From NCBI RefSeq assembly GCF_023091745.1, contig NC_068913.1, positions 12,976,001-13,040,000 on the forward strand: a stretch of DNA of 64,000 nt. Direction: 5' to 3'. This DNA comes from Budorcas taxicolor. Lineage: Eukaryota; Chordata; Mammalia; Artiodactyla; Bovidae. The position numbers and the translations under genes were made by a program. Within the stretch, counting starts at the first letter, position 1. Every line of letters starts with the position of its first letter. This document shows positions 22,430-33,682 of this stretch, one piece after another. A model generated the notes under the pieces. The model did not search any database. It was not told the origin of the DNA and worked only from the letters and a program-made list of their open reading frames with translations.

Positions 22430-24660
22430 TGGTCATAGCAAACACCCTCTTCCAACAACACAAGAGAAGACTCTACACATGGACATCACCAGATGGTCAA
22501 CACCAAAATCAGATTGATTATATTCTTTCCAGCGAAAGATGGAGAAGACCAGGAGCTGACTGTGGCTCAGATCATGAACTCCTTATTACCAAATTCAGAT
22601 TAAATTGAAGAAAGTAGGGAAAACCGGTGGACCATTCAGATATGACCTAAATCAAATCCTTTATGATTATACAGTGGAAGTGAGAAATAGATTTAAGGGC
22701 CTAGATCTGATAGATAGAGTGCCTGATGAACTATGGAATGAGGTTCGTGACATTGTACAGGAGACAGGGATCAGGACCATCCCCATGGAAAAGAAATGCA
22801 AAAAAGCAAAATGAGTGTCTGGGGAGGCCTTACAACTAGCTGTGAAAAGAAGAGAAGTGAAAGCAAAGGAGAAAAGGAAAGATATAAGCATCTGAATGCA
22901 GAGTTCCAAAGAATAGCAAGAAGAGATAAGAAAGCCTTCCTCAGCGATCAATGCAAAGAAATAGAGGAAAACAACAGAATGGGAAAGAAAAGACAATTAG
23001 AGATACCAAGGGAATATTTCATGCAAAGATGGGCTCGATAAAGGACAGAAATGGTATGGACCTAACAGAAGCAGAAGATATTAAGAAGAGTTGGCAAGAA
23101 TACACAGAAGAACTGTGCAAAAAAGATCTTCACGACCCGGATAATCACGATGGTGTGATCACTCATCTAGAGCCAGACATCCTGGAATGTGAAGTCAAGT
23201 GGGCCTTAGAAAGCATCACTACGAACAAAGCTAGTGGAGGTGATGGAATGCCAGTTGAGCTATTTCAAATCCTGAAAGATGATGCTGTGAGAGTGCTGCA
23301 CTCAATATGCCAGCAAATTTGGAAAACTCAGCAGTGGCCACAGGACTGGAAAAGGTCCGTTTTCATTCCAATCCCAAAGAAAGGCAATGCCAAAGAATGC
23401 TCAAACTACCACACAATTGCACTCATCTCACACACTAGTAAAGTAATGCTCAAAATTCTCCAAGCCAGGCTTCAGCAATACATGAACCGTGAACTTCCAG
23501 ATGTTCAAGCTGGTTTTAGAAAAGGCAGAGGAACCAGAGATCAAATTGCCAACATCCACTGGATCATGGAAAAAGCAAGAGAGTTCCAGAAAAACATCTA
23601 TTTCTGCTTTATTGACTATGCCGAAGCCTTTGACTGTGTGAATCACAATAAACTGTGGAAAATTCTTCAAGAGATGGGAATACCAGACCACCTGACCTGC
23701 CTCTTGAGAAATCTGTATGTAGGTCAGGAAACAACAGTTAGAACTGGACATGGAAAAACAGACTGGTTCCAAATAGGAAAAGGAATACGTCAAGGCTGTA
23801 TATTGTCACCCTGCTTATTTAACTTATATGCAGAGTACATCATGAGAAATGCTGGACTGGAAGAAACATAAGCTGGAATCAAGATTCCCAGGAGAAATAT
23901 CAATAACCTCAGACATGCAGATGACACCACCCTTATGGCAGAAAGTGAAGACGAACTAAAAAGCCTCTTGATGAAAGTGATAGAGGAGAGTGAAAATGTT
24001 GGCTAAAGCTCAACATTCAGAAAACGAAGATCATGGCATCCGGTCCCATCACTTCATGGGAAATAGATGGGGAAACAGTGGAAACAGTGTCAGACTTTAT
24101 TTTTTTGGGCTCCAAAATCACTGCAGATGGTGACTGCAGCCATGAAATTAAAAGACGCTTACTCCTTGGAAGAAAAGTTATGACCAACATAGAGAGCATA
24201 TTCAAAAGCAGAGACATTACTTTGCCGACTAAGGTCCTTCTAGTCAAGGCTATGGTTTTTCCTGTGGTCATGTATGGATGTGAGAGTTGGACTGTGAAGA
24301 AGGCTGAGCGCCGAAGAATTGATACTTTTGAACTGTGGTGTTGGAGAAGACTCTTGAGAGTCCCTTGGACTGCAAGGAGATCCAACCAGTCCATTCTGAA
24401 GGAGATCAGCCCTGGGTGTTCTTTGGAAGGAATGATGCTAAAGCGGAAACTCCAGGACTTTGGCCACCTCATGCGAAGAGTTGAGTCACTGGAAAAGACT
24501 CTGATGCTGGGAGGGATTGGGGGCAGGAGGAGAAGGGATGACAGAGGATGAGATGGCTGGATGGCAATACTGACTCGATGGACGTGAGTCAGAATGAACT
24601 CCAGGAGTTGGTGATGGACAGGGAGGCCTGGTGTGCTGCAATTCATTGGGTCGCAAAGAG
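22430..24660 (+). pseudogene. BovB ORF2 remnant (endonuclease end, RT, C-terminus)
   Basis: Contains the longest open frame in the window (22951-23871, 306 codons): the linker AEDIKKSWQEYTEELCKKDL, then RT blocks FCFIDYAEAFDCVNHNKLWK and GIRQGCILSPCLFNLYAEYI. The usual AKAFD reads AEAFD, the frame stops at 23869-23871, and the downstream catalytic motif reads HADD instead of YADD (23914-23925). The C-terminal domain continues in 24033-24551 (ESWTVKKAERRRID). Frameshifts near 22600, 22810, 22990 and 24005. A neutral, decaying copy. Confidence 0.93.
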
Positions 24661-24697
24661 TCGGACACGACTGAGCGACTGAACTGAACTGAACTGA
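22430..24697 (+). mobile_element. BovB LINE, 5'-truncated (2.3 kb)
   Basis: Starts inside the endonuclease region (ggtcatagcaaacaccctct, compare 12390 in the full-length copy) and runs to the gaactgaactgaactga tail. No convincing target duplication was found. Confidence 0.95.
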
Positions 24698-25018
24698 AAG
24701 ACCAATTTGTTTAATAAGGCATTTGTCCATTTCCATTTCAATATGTGCTATATTAATATGCCATTTAATGCATGTCTTGTGAAAAGCCCCTCAGGATTTC
24801 AGAAGAAAGAGGTGCTCATCTACCAGTCCACCAGATGTAAGGACAGCAAGCATGGGTCAGAACACTTTGATGTCAATGAGAAGTTAGAAACATTCTCTAC
24901 TTGACACCTGAAATGGAAAAAACTAGGCAGGAGCATGAAATGGTATTTACATCTTTGCTAAACTCACTGATCTTCATCAATGGACCAACCCAGCTTGAGT
25001 TCTTGCAACTGAACAAAG
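24698..25018. other. No recognised feature
   Basis: About 320 bases between two BovB pieces; nothing recognised. Confidence 0.5.
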
Positions 25019-25241
25019 GGCTGAATCATTGGAAAAGCCCCTATTGCTGAGAAAGATTGAGGGCAAGAGGAGAAAGGGGTGACAGAGGACGAGATGGTTG
25101 ATTGCCATCACTGACTCGATGGACATGAGTTTGAACAAACTCCAAAAGAGAGTGAAGGACATGGAAAGCTGGTGTGCTGCAGTCTGTGGGGTCGCAAAGA
25201 GTCAGACATGAATTAGTGACTGAACAACAGCAACAACAAAG
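25019..25241 (+). mobile_element. BovB 3' fragment
   Basis: gggctgaatcattggaaaag, agattgagggcaagaggaga, then cactgactcgatggacatga and a gcaacaacaaag tail. 5' truncated within the C-terminal coding part. Confidence 0.88.
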
Positions 25242-25424
25242 ATTTAAATGGTCTGAATACAAACTTTATTCATACCACTGAAAAATTATTTTAATCCTCT
25301 TTACAATTATTGCTCTTCTTTGTATGTATGAGCACAGAACCCAGGCCCTTGCTTACCTATCCTTGCTCTTTCTTCATCCTCCTGCAGAAATTCCACTGTA
25401 TTGCAGTCAGATTTAATAACTTTA

Positions 25425-26506
25425 AGTTCAGTTCAGTCGCTCAGTCATGTCCAACTCTTTGCAACACCATGAATCACAGCACACCAGGCCTCTCTGTCCA
25501 TCACCAACTCCCGCAGTTCACTCAAACTCATGTCCATCGAGTCAGTGATGCCATCCAGCCATCTCATCCTCTGTTGTCCCCTTCTCCTCCTGCCCCTAAT
25601 CCCTCCCAGCATCAGGGTCTTTTCCAATGAGGCAACTCTTCGCATGAGGTGGCCAAAGTATTCAAGTTTCAGCTTTAGCATCACTCCTTCCAATGAACTG
25701 ATCAGGAGATCAGGACTGATCTCCTTTAGGATGGACTGGTTGGACCTCCTTGCAGTCCAAGGGACTCTCAAGAGTCTTCTCCAACACCACTGTTCAAAAG
25801 CATCAATTCTTCAAACTCAGCTTTCCTGAGAGTCCAACTCTCACATCCATACATGACCACTGGAAAAACCATAGCCTTGACTAGACGGACCTTAGTCGGC
25901 AAAATAATGTCTCTGCTTTTGAATATGCTCTCTATGTTGGTCATAACTTTCCTTCCAAGAAGTAAGCATCTTTTAATTTCATGGCTGCAGTCACCATATC
26001 TGCAGTGATTTTGGAGCCCCCAAAAATAAAGTCTCACACTGTTTCCACTGTTTCCCCATCTATTTCCCATGAAGTGACGGGACCAGATGCCATGATCTTC
26101 GTTTTTTGAATGTTGAGCTTTAAGCCAGCTTTTTCACTCTTCTCTTTCACTTTCATCAAGAGGCTTTTTAGTTCGTCTTCACTTTCTGCCATAAGGGTGG
26201 TGTCATCTGCATATCTGAGGTTATTGATATTTCTCCCGGCAATCTTGATTCCAGCTTGTGTTTCTTCCAGCCCAGCATTTCTCATGATGTACTCTGCTAC
26301 ACATGGACATCACCAGATGGTCAACACCGAAATCAGGATTATATTCTTTGCAGCCAAAGATGGAGAAGCTCTATACAGTCAGCAAAAACAAGACTGGGAG
26401 CTGACTGTGGCTTAGATCATGAACTCCTTATTGCCAAATTCAGACTTAAATTGAAGAAAGTACAGAAAACCACTAGACCACTCAGCTATGACCTAAATCA
26501 AATCCC
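25425..26506 (-). mobile_element. BovB with inverted 5' segment
   Basis: 25425-26297 is minus-strand BovB from the 3' tail to just upstream of the YADD block. 26298-26506 is plus-strand BovB from the endonuclease end (cacatggacatcaccagatg, atcatgaactccttattgcc). The whole composite is bounded by a perfect 12-bp repeat, ttaataacttta, at 25413-25424 and 26507-26518, so it was inserted in one event. The intervening ORF2 part (endonuclease end to mid-RT) is missing. Minus-strand frame 26034-26285 keeps YADD. This is the structure expected from twin priming. Confidence 0.95.
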
Positions 26507-26518
26507 TTAATAACTTTA

Positions 26519-26668
26519 TCACAACTATCACATCTAGGAAACTGTCCCTTATATCTCCCACGTGCATCAATATCACCAGCTATGTTGATGATTGATGATC
26601 ACAGCACCCCCGCTGGCTACTCATTTTTGCTTACATACTTGTTTCTATCCTCATTTTTGCTTACATAC
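26519..26668. repeat. Spacer with a duplicated 20-mer
   Basis: Non-repetitive except that ctcatttttgcttacatact occurs at 26620-26639 and again at 26650-26669 (period 30). The second copy abuts the L1 insertion. Confidence 0.7.
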
Positions 26669-26674
26669 TGTAAC

Positions 26675-28439
26675 TTTTTTTTCCAGTTTTATTTATTTAT
26701 TTACTTTACAATATTGGTCTTGCCATACATCAACATGAATCTGCCATGAGTGTACATGTGTTTCCCATCCTGAACCCCCCTCCCACCTCCTTCCCCATCC
26801 CATCCTTCTGGGTCATCCCAGTGTACCATCCTCGAGCACCATGTATCATGCATCGAAACTGGACTGGCGATTCATTTCACAGATGATAATTTACATGTTT
26901 CAATGCCATTCTCCCATATCATCCCACCTTCGCCTTCTCCCACAGAGTCCAAAAGACTGTTCTATACATCTGTGTCTCTTTTACTGTCTCACATACAGGG
27001 TTATTGTTACCATCTTTCTAAATTCCATATATATGTGTTAGTATACTGTATTGGTGTTTATCTTTCTGATTTACTTCCCTCTGTATAATAGGCTCCAGTT
27101 TCATCCACCTCATTAGAACTGATTCAAATGTATTCTTTTTAATGTCTGAGTAGTACTCCACTGTGTATATGTATCACAGCTTTCTTATCCACTTGTCTGC
27201 TGATGGACCTCTAGGTTGCTTCCATGTCCTGGCTATTATAAACAGTGCTGCAATGAACATTGGGGTACACATGTCTCTTTCAATTCTGGTTTCCTCAGTG
27301 TGTATGCCCAGCAGTGGGATTGCTGGGTCATAAGGCAGTTCTATTTCCAGTTTTTTAAGGAATCTCCACACTGTTCTCCATAGTGGCTGTACTAGTTTGC
27401 ATTTCCACCAACAGTGTAAGAGGGTTCCCTTTTCTCCACACCCTCTCCAGCATTTATTGCTTGTAGACTTTTGGATAGCAGCCATTCTGACTGGCGGAAG
27501 TGGTACCTCATTGTGGTTTTGATTTGCATTTCTCTGATAGTGATGTTGAGCATCTTTTCATGTGTTTGTTAGCCATCTGTATGTCTTCTTTGGAGAAATG
27601 TCTGTTTAGTTCTTTGGTGCATTTTTTGATTGGGTCATTTATTTTTCTGGAATTGAGCTGCAGGAGTTGCTTGTATATTTTTGAGATTAGTTGTTTGTCA
27701 GTTGCTTCATTTGCTATTATTTTCTCCCATTCAGAAGGCTGTCTTTTCACCTTGCTTATAGTTTCCTTTGTTGTGAAGAAGCTTTTAATTTTAATTAGGT
27801 CCCATTTGTTTATTTTTGCTTTTATTTCCAATATTATGGGATGTGGATCGTAGAGGATTCTACTGTGGTTTATGTCAGAGAGTGTTTTGCCTGTGTTCTC
27901 CTCTAGGAATTTTATAGTTTCTGGTCTTCCATTTAGAACTTTAATCCATTTTGAGTTTATTTTTGTGTATGGTGTTAGAAAGTGTTCTAGTTTCATTCTT
28001 TTACAAGTGGTTGACCAGTTTTCCCAGCACACTTGTTAAAGAGATTGTCTTTTCTCCATTGTATATTCTTGCCTCCTTTGTCAAAGATAAGGTGTCCATA
28101 GGTGCGTGGATTTATCTCTGGGCTTGCTATTTTATTCCATTGATCTATATTTCTGTCTTTGTGCCAGTACCATACTGTCTTGATGACTGTGGCTTTGTAG
28201 TAGAGATTGAAGTCAGGCAGGTTGATTCCTCCAGTTCCATTCTTCTTTCTCAAGATTGCTTTGGCTATTCGAGGTTTTTTGTATTTCCATGCAAATGTGA
28301 AATTATTTATTCTAGCTCTCTGAAAAATACCATTGGTATCTTGATAGGGATTGCATTGAATCTATAGATTGCTTTGGGTAGTATACTCTTTTTCACTATA
28401 TTGATTCTTCTGATCCATGAACATGGTATATTTCTTGTT
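26675..28439 (-). mobile_element. Ruminant L1 (L1_BT-like), 5'-truncated
   Basis: Minus-strand L1: T run at 26675-26682 (poly(A) end), 3' UTR (ttgccatacatcaacatgaa, ccacagagtccaaaagactg), then ORF2 sequence up to 28439, where it is truncated. Flanked by tgtaac plus T run at 26669 and tgtaacttttt at 28440-28450, a likely target duplication. Much less diverged than the L1 pieces at 3.4, 5.6 and 20-21 kb, so much younger. Confidence 0.95.
27174..28400 (-). pseudogene. L1 ORF2 C-terminal remnant
   Basis: Minus-strand frames at 27993-28253, 27508-28032 and 27174-27485 form the C-terminal half of L1 ORF2. The last contains the zinc-knuckle-like CWRGCGEKGTLLHCWWKC (CX3CX7HX4C), followed by LELPYDP-like and ADKWIRKL segments; the middle frame has the KINKWDLIKIKSFFTTKET block. 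Frame changes near 28020 and 27490 and the lack of the endonuclease and RT core make it inactive. Confidence 0.92.
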
Positions 28440-28570
28440 TGTAACTTTTTAACTTTTAAGTACAACCCTAACTGACTTGCTCACTGTTATACTTCCAGAG
28501 CCTTTGAATATAGCTTCTTAACAAACATTTAGTTAATTGTATTTAAAATAAAAACAAACCAACCTAAATA

Positions 28571-28626
28571 TTGGGTTGGCCAAAAAGTTCATGGAAAAAC
28601 CCAAAAGAACTTTTTGGCCAACCCAA
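28571..28626. mobile_element. Mariner MITE, 56 bp
   Basis: Terminal inverted repeats of 20 bp (ttgggttggccaaaaagttc at 28571-28590 and its exact reverse complement at 28607-28626), flanked by TA at 28569-28570 and 28627-28628. No coding content. Matches the internally deleted mariner family of artiodactyls. Confidence 0.93.
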
Positions 28627-28782
28627 TACATTCTTACTTAATTCCTGGATAGAAGGATAGATGGGTGGTTGAATGAATAATTCTGTACCAGAGACTCTTC
28701 TGATTGGTCTTTGCCTCTGGATATTCTTCTGCTTCCAGGATATTTCACAAAAGTGTAATGGATTAGTCAGAATATGCTAAAG

Positions 28783-28925
28783 CAGTGTTTCTTAAACCTT
28801 AATGTGAACACAAATCTCCTTGGGATTCAGTAGCTTTAGGATAAAGCCAAAGATTCTGTCTTTCTAACAAGACCCTAGGTAATGCTTTGCATGTGTGGAA
28901 TCACTTTGGATAATAAGGTTCTAGG
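28783..28925 (+). mobile_element. MER5A-like DNA transposon relic
   Basis: cagtgtttcttaaaccttaa at the left (MER5 end is cagtggttctcaa-like), ctttctaacaagaccctagg and cactttggataataa at the right. Short nonautonomous hAT element; its right end is eroded. Confidence 0.65.
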
Positions 28926-29321
28926 CTGCATGATTAACAACAACACTATAAAACAATGAAATCTTAGTAGTTTAATGCAACAACATTTTCTTTCATCTCT
29001 TGAAAAGTCTATAACACTCTCCAGGGCAGTTCAGAAACTCAGGGATCCAGATTGCTTCTACTTTGCAGCTCTTCCATCTCAATGGAGTTTTCAAAGTTGG
29101 CACCAAAAAATGAGGTAGCTAGAGTTATTTAAGCAAAGCTTTTTGCTAATGGAACTCAGAAGTATCCCATTGACTATTTATTACTTACAGCCCACTGGCC
29201 AAAGCTGGTGATGTGGCCACACTTCATTCAAGGGAATGGAAAGTGCCAGGAAATAAGAATATGTAGAGCTGGCATGAGGAACTCTAATCATTCCTCCCCA
29301 CCTGAACAGTGTCATCTAAAG
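28926..29321. other. Unassigned, possibly an old repeat
   Basis: 29160-29270 (cactggccaaagctggtgat, gtggccacacttcattcaag) has the feel of an old dispersed repeat, family unknown. No coding potential. Confidence 0.35.
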
Positions 29322-29370
29322 CAGGGATTCCCATTATTGTATACACAAGAGGATTACTCAAGGTGATATT

Positions 29371-30666
29371 CAGTTCAGTTCTGTTCAGTTCAGTCACTCA
29401 GTCGTGTCCGACTCTTTGCGACCCAATGAATTGCAGCATGCCAGGCCTCCCTGTCCATCACCAACTCCTGGAGTTCATTCTGACTCATGTCCATCGAGTC
29501 AGTATTGCCATCCAGCCATCTCATCCTCTGTCATCCCTTCTCCTCCTGCCCCCAATCCCTCCCAGCATCAGAGTCTTTTCCAATGAGTCAACTCTTCGCA
29601 TGAGGTGGCCAAAGTCCTGGAGTTTCCACTTTAGCATCATTCCTTCCAAAGAATACCCAGGGCTGATCTCCTTCAGAATGGACTTGTTGGATCTCCTTGC
29701 AGTCCAAGGGACTCTCAAGAGTCTTCTCCAACACCACAGTTCAAAAGTATCAATTCTTCGGTGCTCAGCCTTCTTCACAGTCCAACTCTCACATCCATAC
29801 ATGACCACAGGAAAAACCATAGCCTTGACTAGAAGGACCTTAGTCGGCAAAGTAATGTCTCTGCTTTTGAATATGCTATCTAGGTTGGGCATAACTTTTC
29901 TTCCAAGGAGTAAGCATTTTTTAATTTCATGGCTGCAGTCACCATCTGCAGTGATTTTGGAGCCCCCAGAAATAAAGTCTGACACTGTTTCCACTGTTTC
30001 CCCATCTATTTCCCATGAAGTGATGGGACCGGATGCCATGATCTTTGTTTTCTGAATGTTGAGCTTTAAGCCAACTTTTTCACTCTCCTCTTTCACTTTC
30101 ATCAAGAGGCTTTTTAGTTCGTCTTCACTTTCTGCCATAAGGGTGGTGTCATCTGCATGTCTGAGGTTATTGATATTTCTCCTGGGAATCTTGATTCCAG
30201 CTTATGTTTCTTCCAGTCCAGCATTTCTCATGATGTACTCTGCATATAAGTTAAATAAGCAGGGTGACAATATACAGCCTTGACGTATTCCTTTTCCTAT
30301 TTGGAACCAGTCTGTTGTTCCATGTCCAGTTCTAACTGTTGTTTCCTGACCTACATACAGATTTCTCAAGAGGCAGATCAGGTCCCGTCTCTCTCAGAAT
30401 TTTCCACAGTTTATTGTGATCCACACAGTCAAAGGCTTTGGCATAGTCAATAAGGCAGAAATAGATGTTTTTCTGGAACTCTCCTGCTTTTTCCATGATC
30501 CAGCAAATGTTGGCAATTTGATCTCTGGTTCCTCTGCCTTTTCTAAAACCAGCTTGAACATCAGGAAATTCATGGTTCATGTATTGCTGAAGCCTGGCTT
30601 GGAGAATTTTGAGCATTACTTTACTAGCGTGTGAGATAATTGCAATTTTGCAGTAGTTTGAGCATT
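29371..30666 (-). mobile_element. BovB LINE, 5'-truncated, inside MER5A
   Basis: Minus-strand BovB from the 3' tail (cagttcagttctgttcagtt) to the RT region. Target duplication of 14 bp, ctcaaggtgatatt, at 29357-29370 and 30667-30680, perfect. The coding remnant 29521-30138 (205 codons) holds the C-terminal domain; 30332-30616 holds FCLIDYAKAFDCVDHNKLWK. The YADD site reads HADD. A short deletion occurs near 30390. Confidence 0.95.
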
Positions 30667-30704
30667 CTCAAGGTGATATTAAAAGCTCTAATTCTTCAGG
30701 CTCT

Positions 30705-30944
30705 TGTTGTTGATGTTGTTGTTGTTTAGTTGCTCTCGTTGTTGTTGTTTAGTCATGTCCGACTCTTTGTGACCACATGGACTATAGCTTGCCCTGCTCC
30801 TCTGTCCATGGTATTTCCCTGGCAAGAATACTGGAATGGGTTGCCATTTCCTTCTCCAGAGGATTTTCCTGACCCAGGGATCGAACCTGTTTCTCCTGCA
30901 TTAGCAGGTGGATTCTTTACCACTGAGTCACCAAGAAAGCCCTT
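30705..30944 (-). repeat. Bov-tA SINE with (GTT)n tail
   Basis: Minus strand. The tail is a ttgttgttgatgttg-type repeat (30705-30760), body caagaatactggaatggg, head ctttaccactgagtcaccaa. Target duplication ttcaggctct at 30695-30704 and 30945-30954, perfect 10 bp. Confidence 0.93.
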
Positions 30945-31067
30945 TTCAGGCTCTACCTCCAACCAATTCTTGTGGAGTTATCTTAAGATGATATTTAGGA
31001 ATTGCTATTTTGTAAGCACTTTCCTGGTATATGATTTTAATGTGTAGCTAGGAATTGAGAACCACTG

Positions 31068-31562
31068 GTTTAATAAGTACATTCATGCCTAGCTGTTCTA
31101 GAACTTCTGCCTAACAAGTAGAAGCAGAATAGAGGCACAAAAATGACACAGGAAATTTTTGGCATCTCTCTGAAGACTCAGGGGTGATGGCAGATGTCTA
31201 CACTTCCTTCAGAATTGGAGCAAGCACTATTCAAACTTGAGAGTAAACAGGTCTGGCCATATTTTTTTTCTTTGCAAGGTAATCTAAAGCATCATCAAAT
31301 TTCGATGGTTTTTTGTGACCTATATCAGTTGACTAGACCTTATGATATTGTTTTTAACAACAGAAGAAAGATGTCTATGAGTTGATAGTTTTTAGAAAAA
31401 AAAATTACATATTTCATTTCTTGATTTCTCAGGTATGTATGACTTGAGATATTTTCACTATATCAAAAAAGAGTCAACATATGTATTTTTGGAAATGGAA
31501 TCAAATGACATCCTGTGAGAAGGAACTTATAATATATTCCCAAATATATAAAGGTTTTGTTT
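31068..31562. other. No recognised feature
   Basis: AT-rich non-coding DNA. Confidence 0.5.
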
Positions 31563-31907
31563 TTGTTCAGTCACTAAGTCATGTCTGACTCTTTGTGATA
31601 CCATGGGGTGCAGCACTTCTGGCTTCCCTGTCCGTTACTATCTCCCGGAGTTTGCTTAAAATCATGTCTATTGTGTCGTTGATGCCATTCAACCATCTCT
31701 TCCTCTGTTGCCCCCTTCTTCTCCTGCCCTCAATCTTTCCCAGCATCGGAATCTTTTCCAGAGTGTTGGCTCTTCACATCAGGTGAAGCATTTGAGCTTC
31801 AGCCTCAGCATCAGTCCTTCCAATGAATATTCAATGTTGATTTCCATTAGGATTGACTGGTTTGATCTCCTTGCTGTCCAAGGGGCTCTCAAGAGTCTTC
31901 TCCAGAA
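31563..31907 (-). mobile_element. BovB 3' fragment
   Basis: Minus strand: ttgttcagtcactaagtcat, tcctctgttgcccccttctt, tggtttgatctccttgctgt. Ends at gtcttctccagaa, 5' truncated. No clear target duplication. Confidence 0.9.
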
Positions 31908-32389
31908 AATTCAAAGACATCTAACATTATCTGTACAGCCATGAGAATTGACATCACTATGGAGAAATACCAAAAAGTATGAAGTATCTCACCAACAGAG
32001 TTGGCAGATCATCAAAGATTGCAAATCTCTCAAATGGTAAAATATTAAATTAATCTGGTTCAAGGAAGAGTTTAATAATCTAATTCATAAAGCTATGCTG
32101 TATCCTGGTAACTACCAACAATATTTAGAGCAAATGAATTGATTTATACCAATTCCTAAATTTCTGCTGTAATTTCCTGCAAGGAAGAAATTTTTAAAAA
32201 TTTGCAGTAAGATTAAATTATGATCTTGGAACTTTTTCATCACAGTTATATCAGTAACTTCAGGGGGAGCTAGCACTGACCTAAATAGACAGGAGATTTG
32301 CATTTATTCCAGAATTCTCTCTCCTTTTCACCACTTTATCAGTGCATGCAAAATGTCCTGGAAAAGATCTGTAAAATTCAATCATTCTA
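31908..32389. other. No recognised feature
   Basis: Non-coding, unassigned. Confidence 0.5.
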
Positions 32390-33000
32390 AACCCAAATCA
32401 TATCAATGGATGAAGAAAATGTGGTATATTATATATATATACATATATATATAAAATAGCATATTATAAAACATAAACTATACAATATATGTAATATATG
32501 GTATATATAATAGAATATTATTCAGCCTCCAAAAAGAAGGAATTCTTGCCTTTTGCAACAACATGGATGAACTTAAAGGATATCATACAAAGTGAAACAA
32601 GGCAGACACAGAGAGAAATAAGCCATTCACTTACATGTAAAATCTAAAACAACAGAACTCAGAAACAGAATAGGATGGTGGTTGTTAGGGACTAAGAGTT
32701 GGGGAAACTGGAAGATACTGGTTAAAGGATATAATTTTACTTGTGCAGGATGAATGAGTTTTGGAGATCTAATGTACAGCTTGGTAACTATGTCAATAAA
32801 ACTGTACTGTATACTTGAAATTTGCTAAAAGATTAAATCTTAAGTGTTCTCACTATGCACACACACAAAGATGACCATGTGAGTAGGTAGATAGGTTAAT
32901 TAACTTGACTGTGATAATCATTTCACAGTATATACATATATCAAAACAATACATTGTATACCTTAAATATATGCAATTTTTATTTGTCAGGTATACCTTA
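32390..33000 (+). mobile_element. L1 3' end (older subfamily)
   Basis: atggatgaagaaaatgtggt, a TA-rich expansion (32428-32515), tattattcagcctccaaaaa, gcaacaacatggatgaactt, gaaacaaggcagacacagag, then the 3'-UTR block gtacagcttggtaactatgt and atttgctaaaagattaaatc. All in L1 order. Confidence 0.85.
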
Positions 33001-33671
33001 CAAAGCCAAGGGAAAATTCAATTTTCATAACATAACACTTGCTTCCTATATTTTCCCAAGTAAATTTTGCTATCATTTCAGTCTGCCATCACAGTTTTCA
33101 AAAAGTGCTATGCATTTAGAAGATTGGTCCTTTTTAGGGCATTTTTAAAGTTAGCTTTGAAGGGCAATTTGGACTTTACTCAAGAAAAAAAATGTATATT
33201 GCTTAAATGTACTTATTCCAGAACTTTGAACAGAAAAGATTTTTACAGAAATAATTGTCATTGTGTCAGCTGCTCTAAGGATTACCTCTGTCATTGAACC
33301 AGATACACTGTGGGACAGATCCTAAACCCTCTTTTAGTGACAGACCTGACCAAAAAAGACATTTTCCAGGCTTTCTGATTTAAAGATTTTAAAATTACCA
33401 TCTGAAAACATTAATAAAGCTAGAAAGTTCATCCCAAATGGGAAGCTCACTTTTTCCTAATTTCAACTTTAACTAATACCTATTGAGGACCCACCGTACA
33501 CTGGGTTCATGGTTATAGAAGTTAAAATCAAACAAAAAGATGTGCTTTGTGATCCATGTGTTAGCACAAATTCTTACTAGTATATGAATTGAAACATGCA
33601 ACTCAAATGCACTTTGATCTTGTGTACACTCTACTGATTATGGCACAATATGGCAAATATATACTTTGCCT
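33001..33671. other. No recognised feature
   Basis: Non-coding; includes short A runs. Nothing recognised. Confidence 0.5.
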
Positions 33672-33682
33672 CTGGCAACCAT

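Larger units (their letters stand above)
29322..31067 (+). mobile_element. MER5A-like relic split by BovB and Bov-tA
   Basis: The left end (cagggattcccattattgta) and right end (ttgagaaccactg, ending 31067) are imperfect inverted repeats of the MER5 type. Removing the two younger insertions and their duplications joins the pieces 29322-29370, 30681-30704 and 30955-31067 into one element of under 200 bp. Confidence 0.7.

Noticed and set aside
22951..23871. 306-codon open frame as a functional reverse transcriptase gene
   Set aside because: It stops before the catalytic motif, which is itself changed to HADD, and other frames of the same element are broken.
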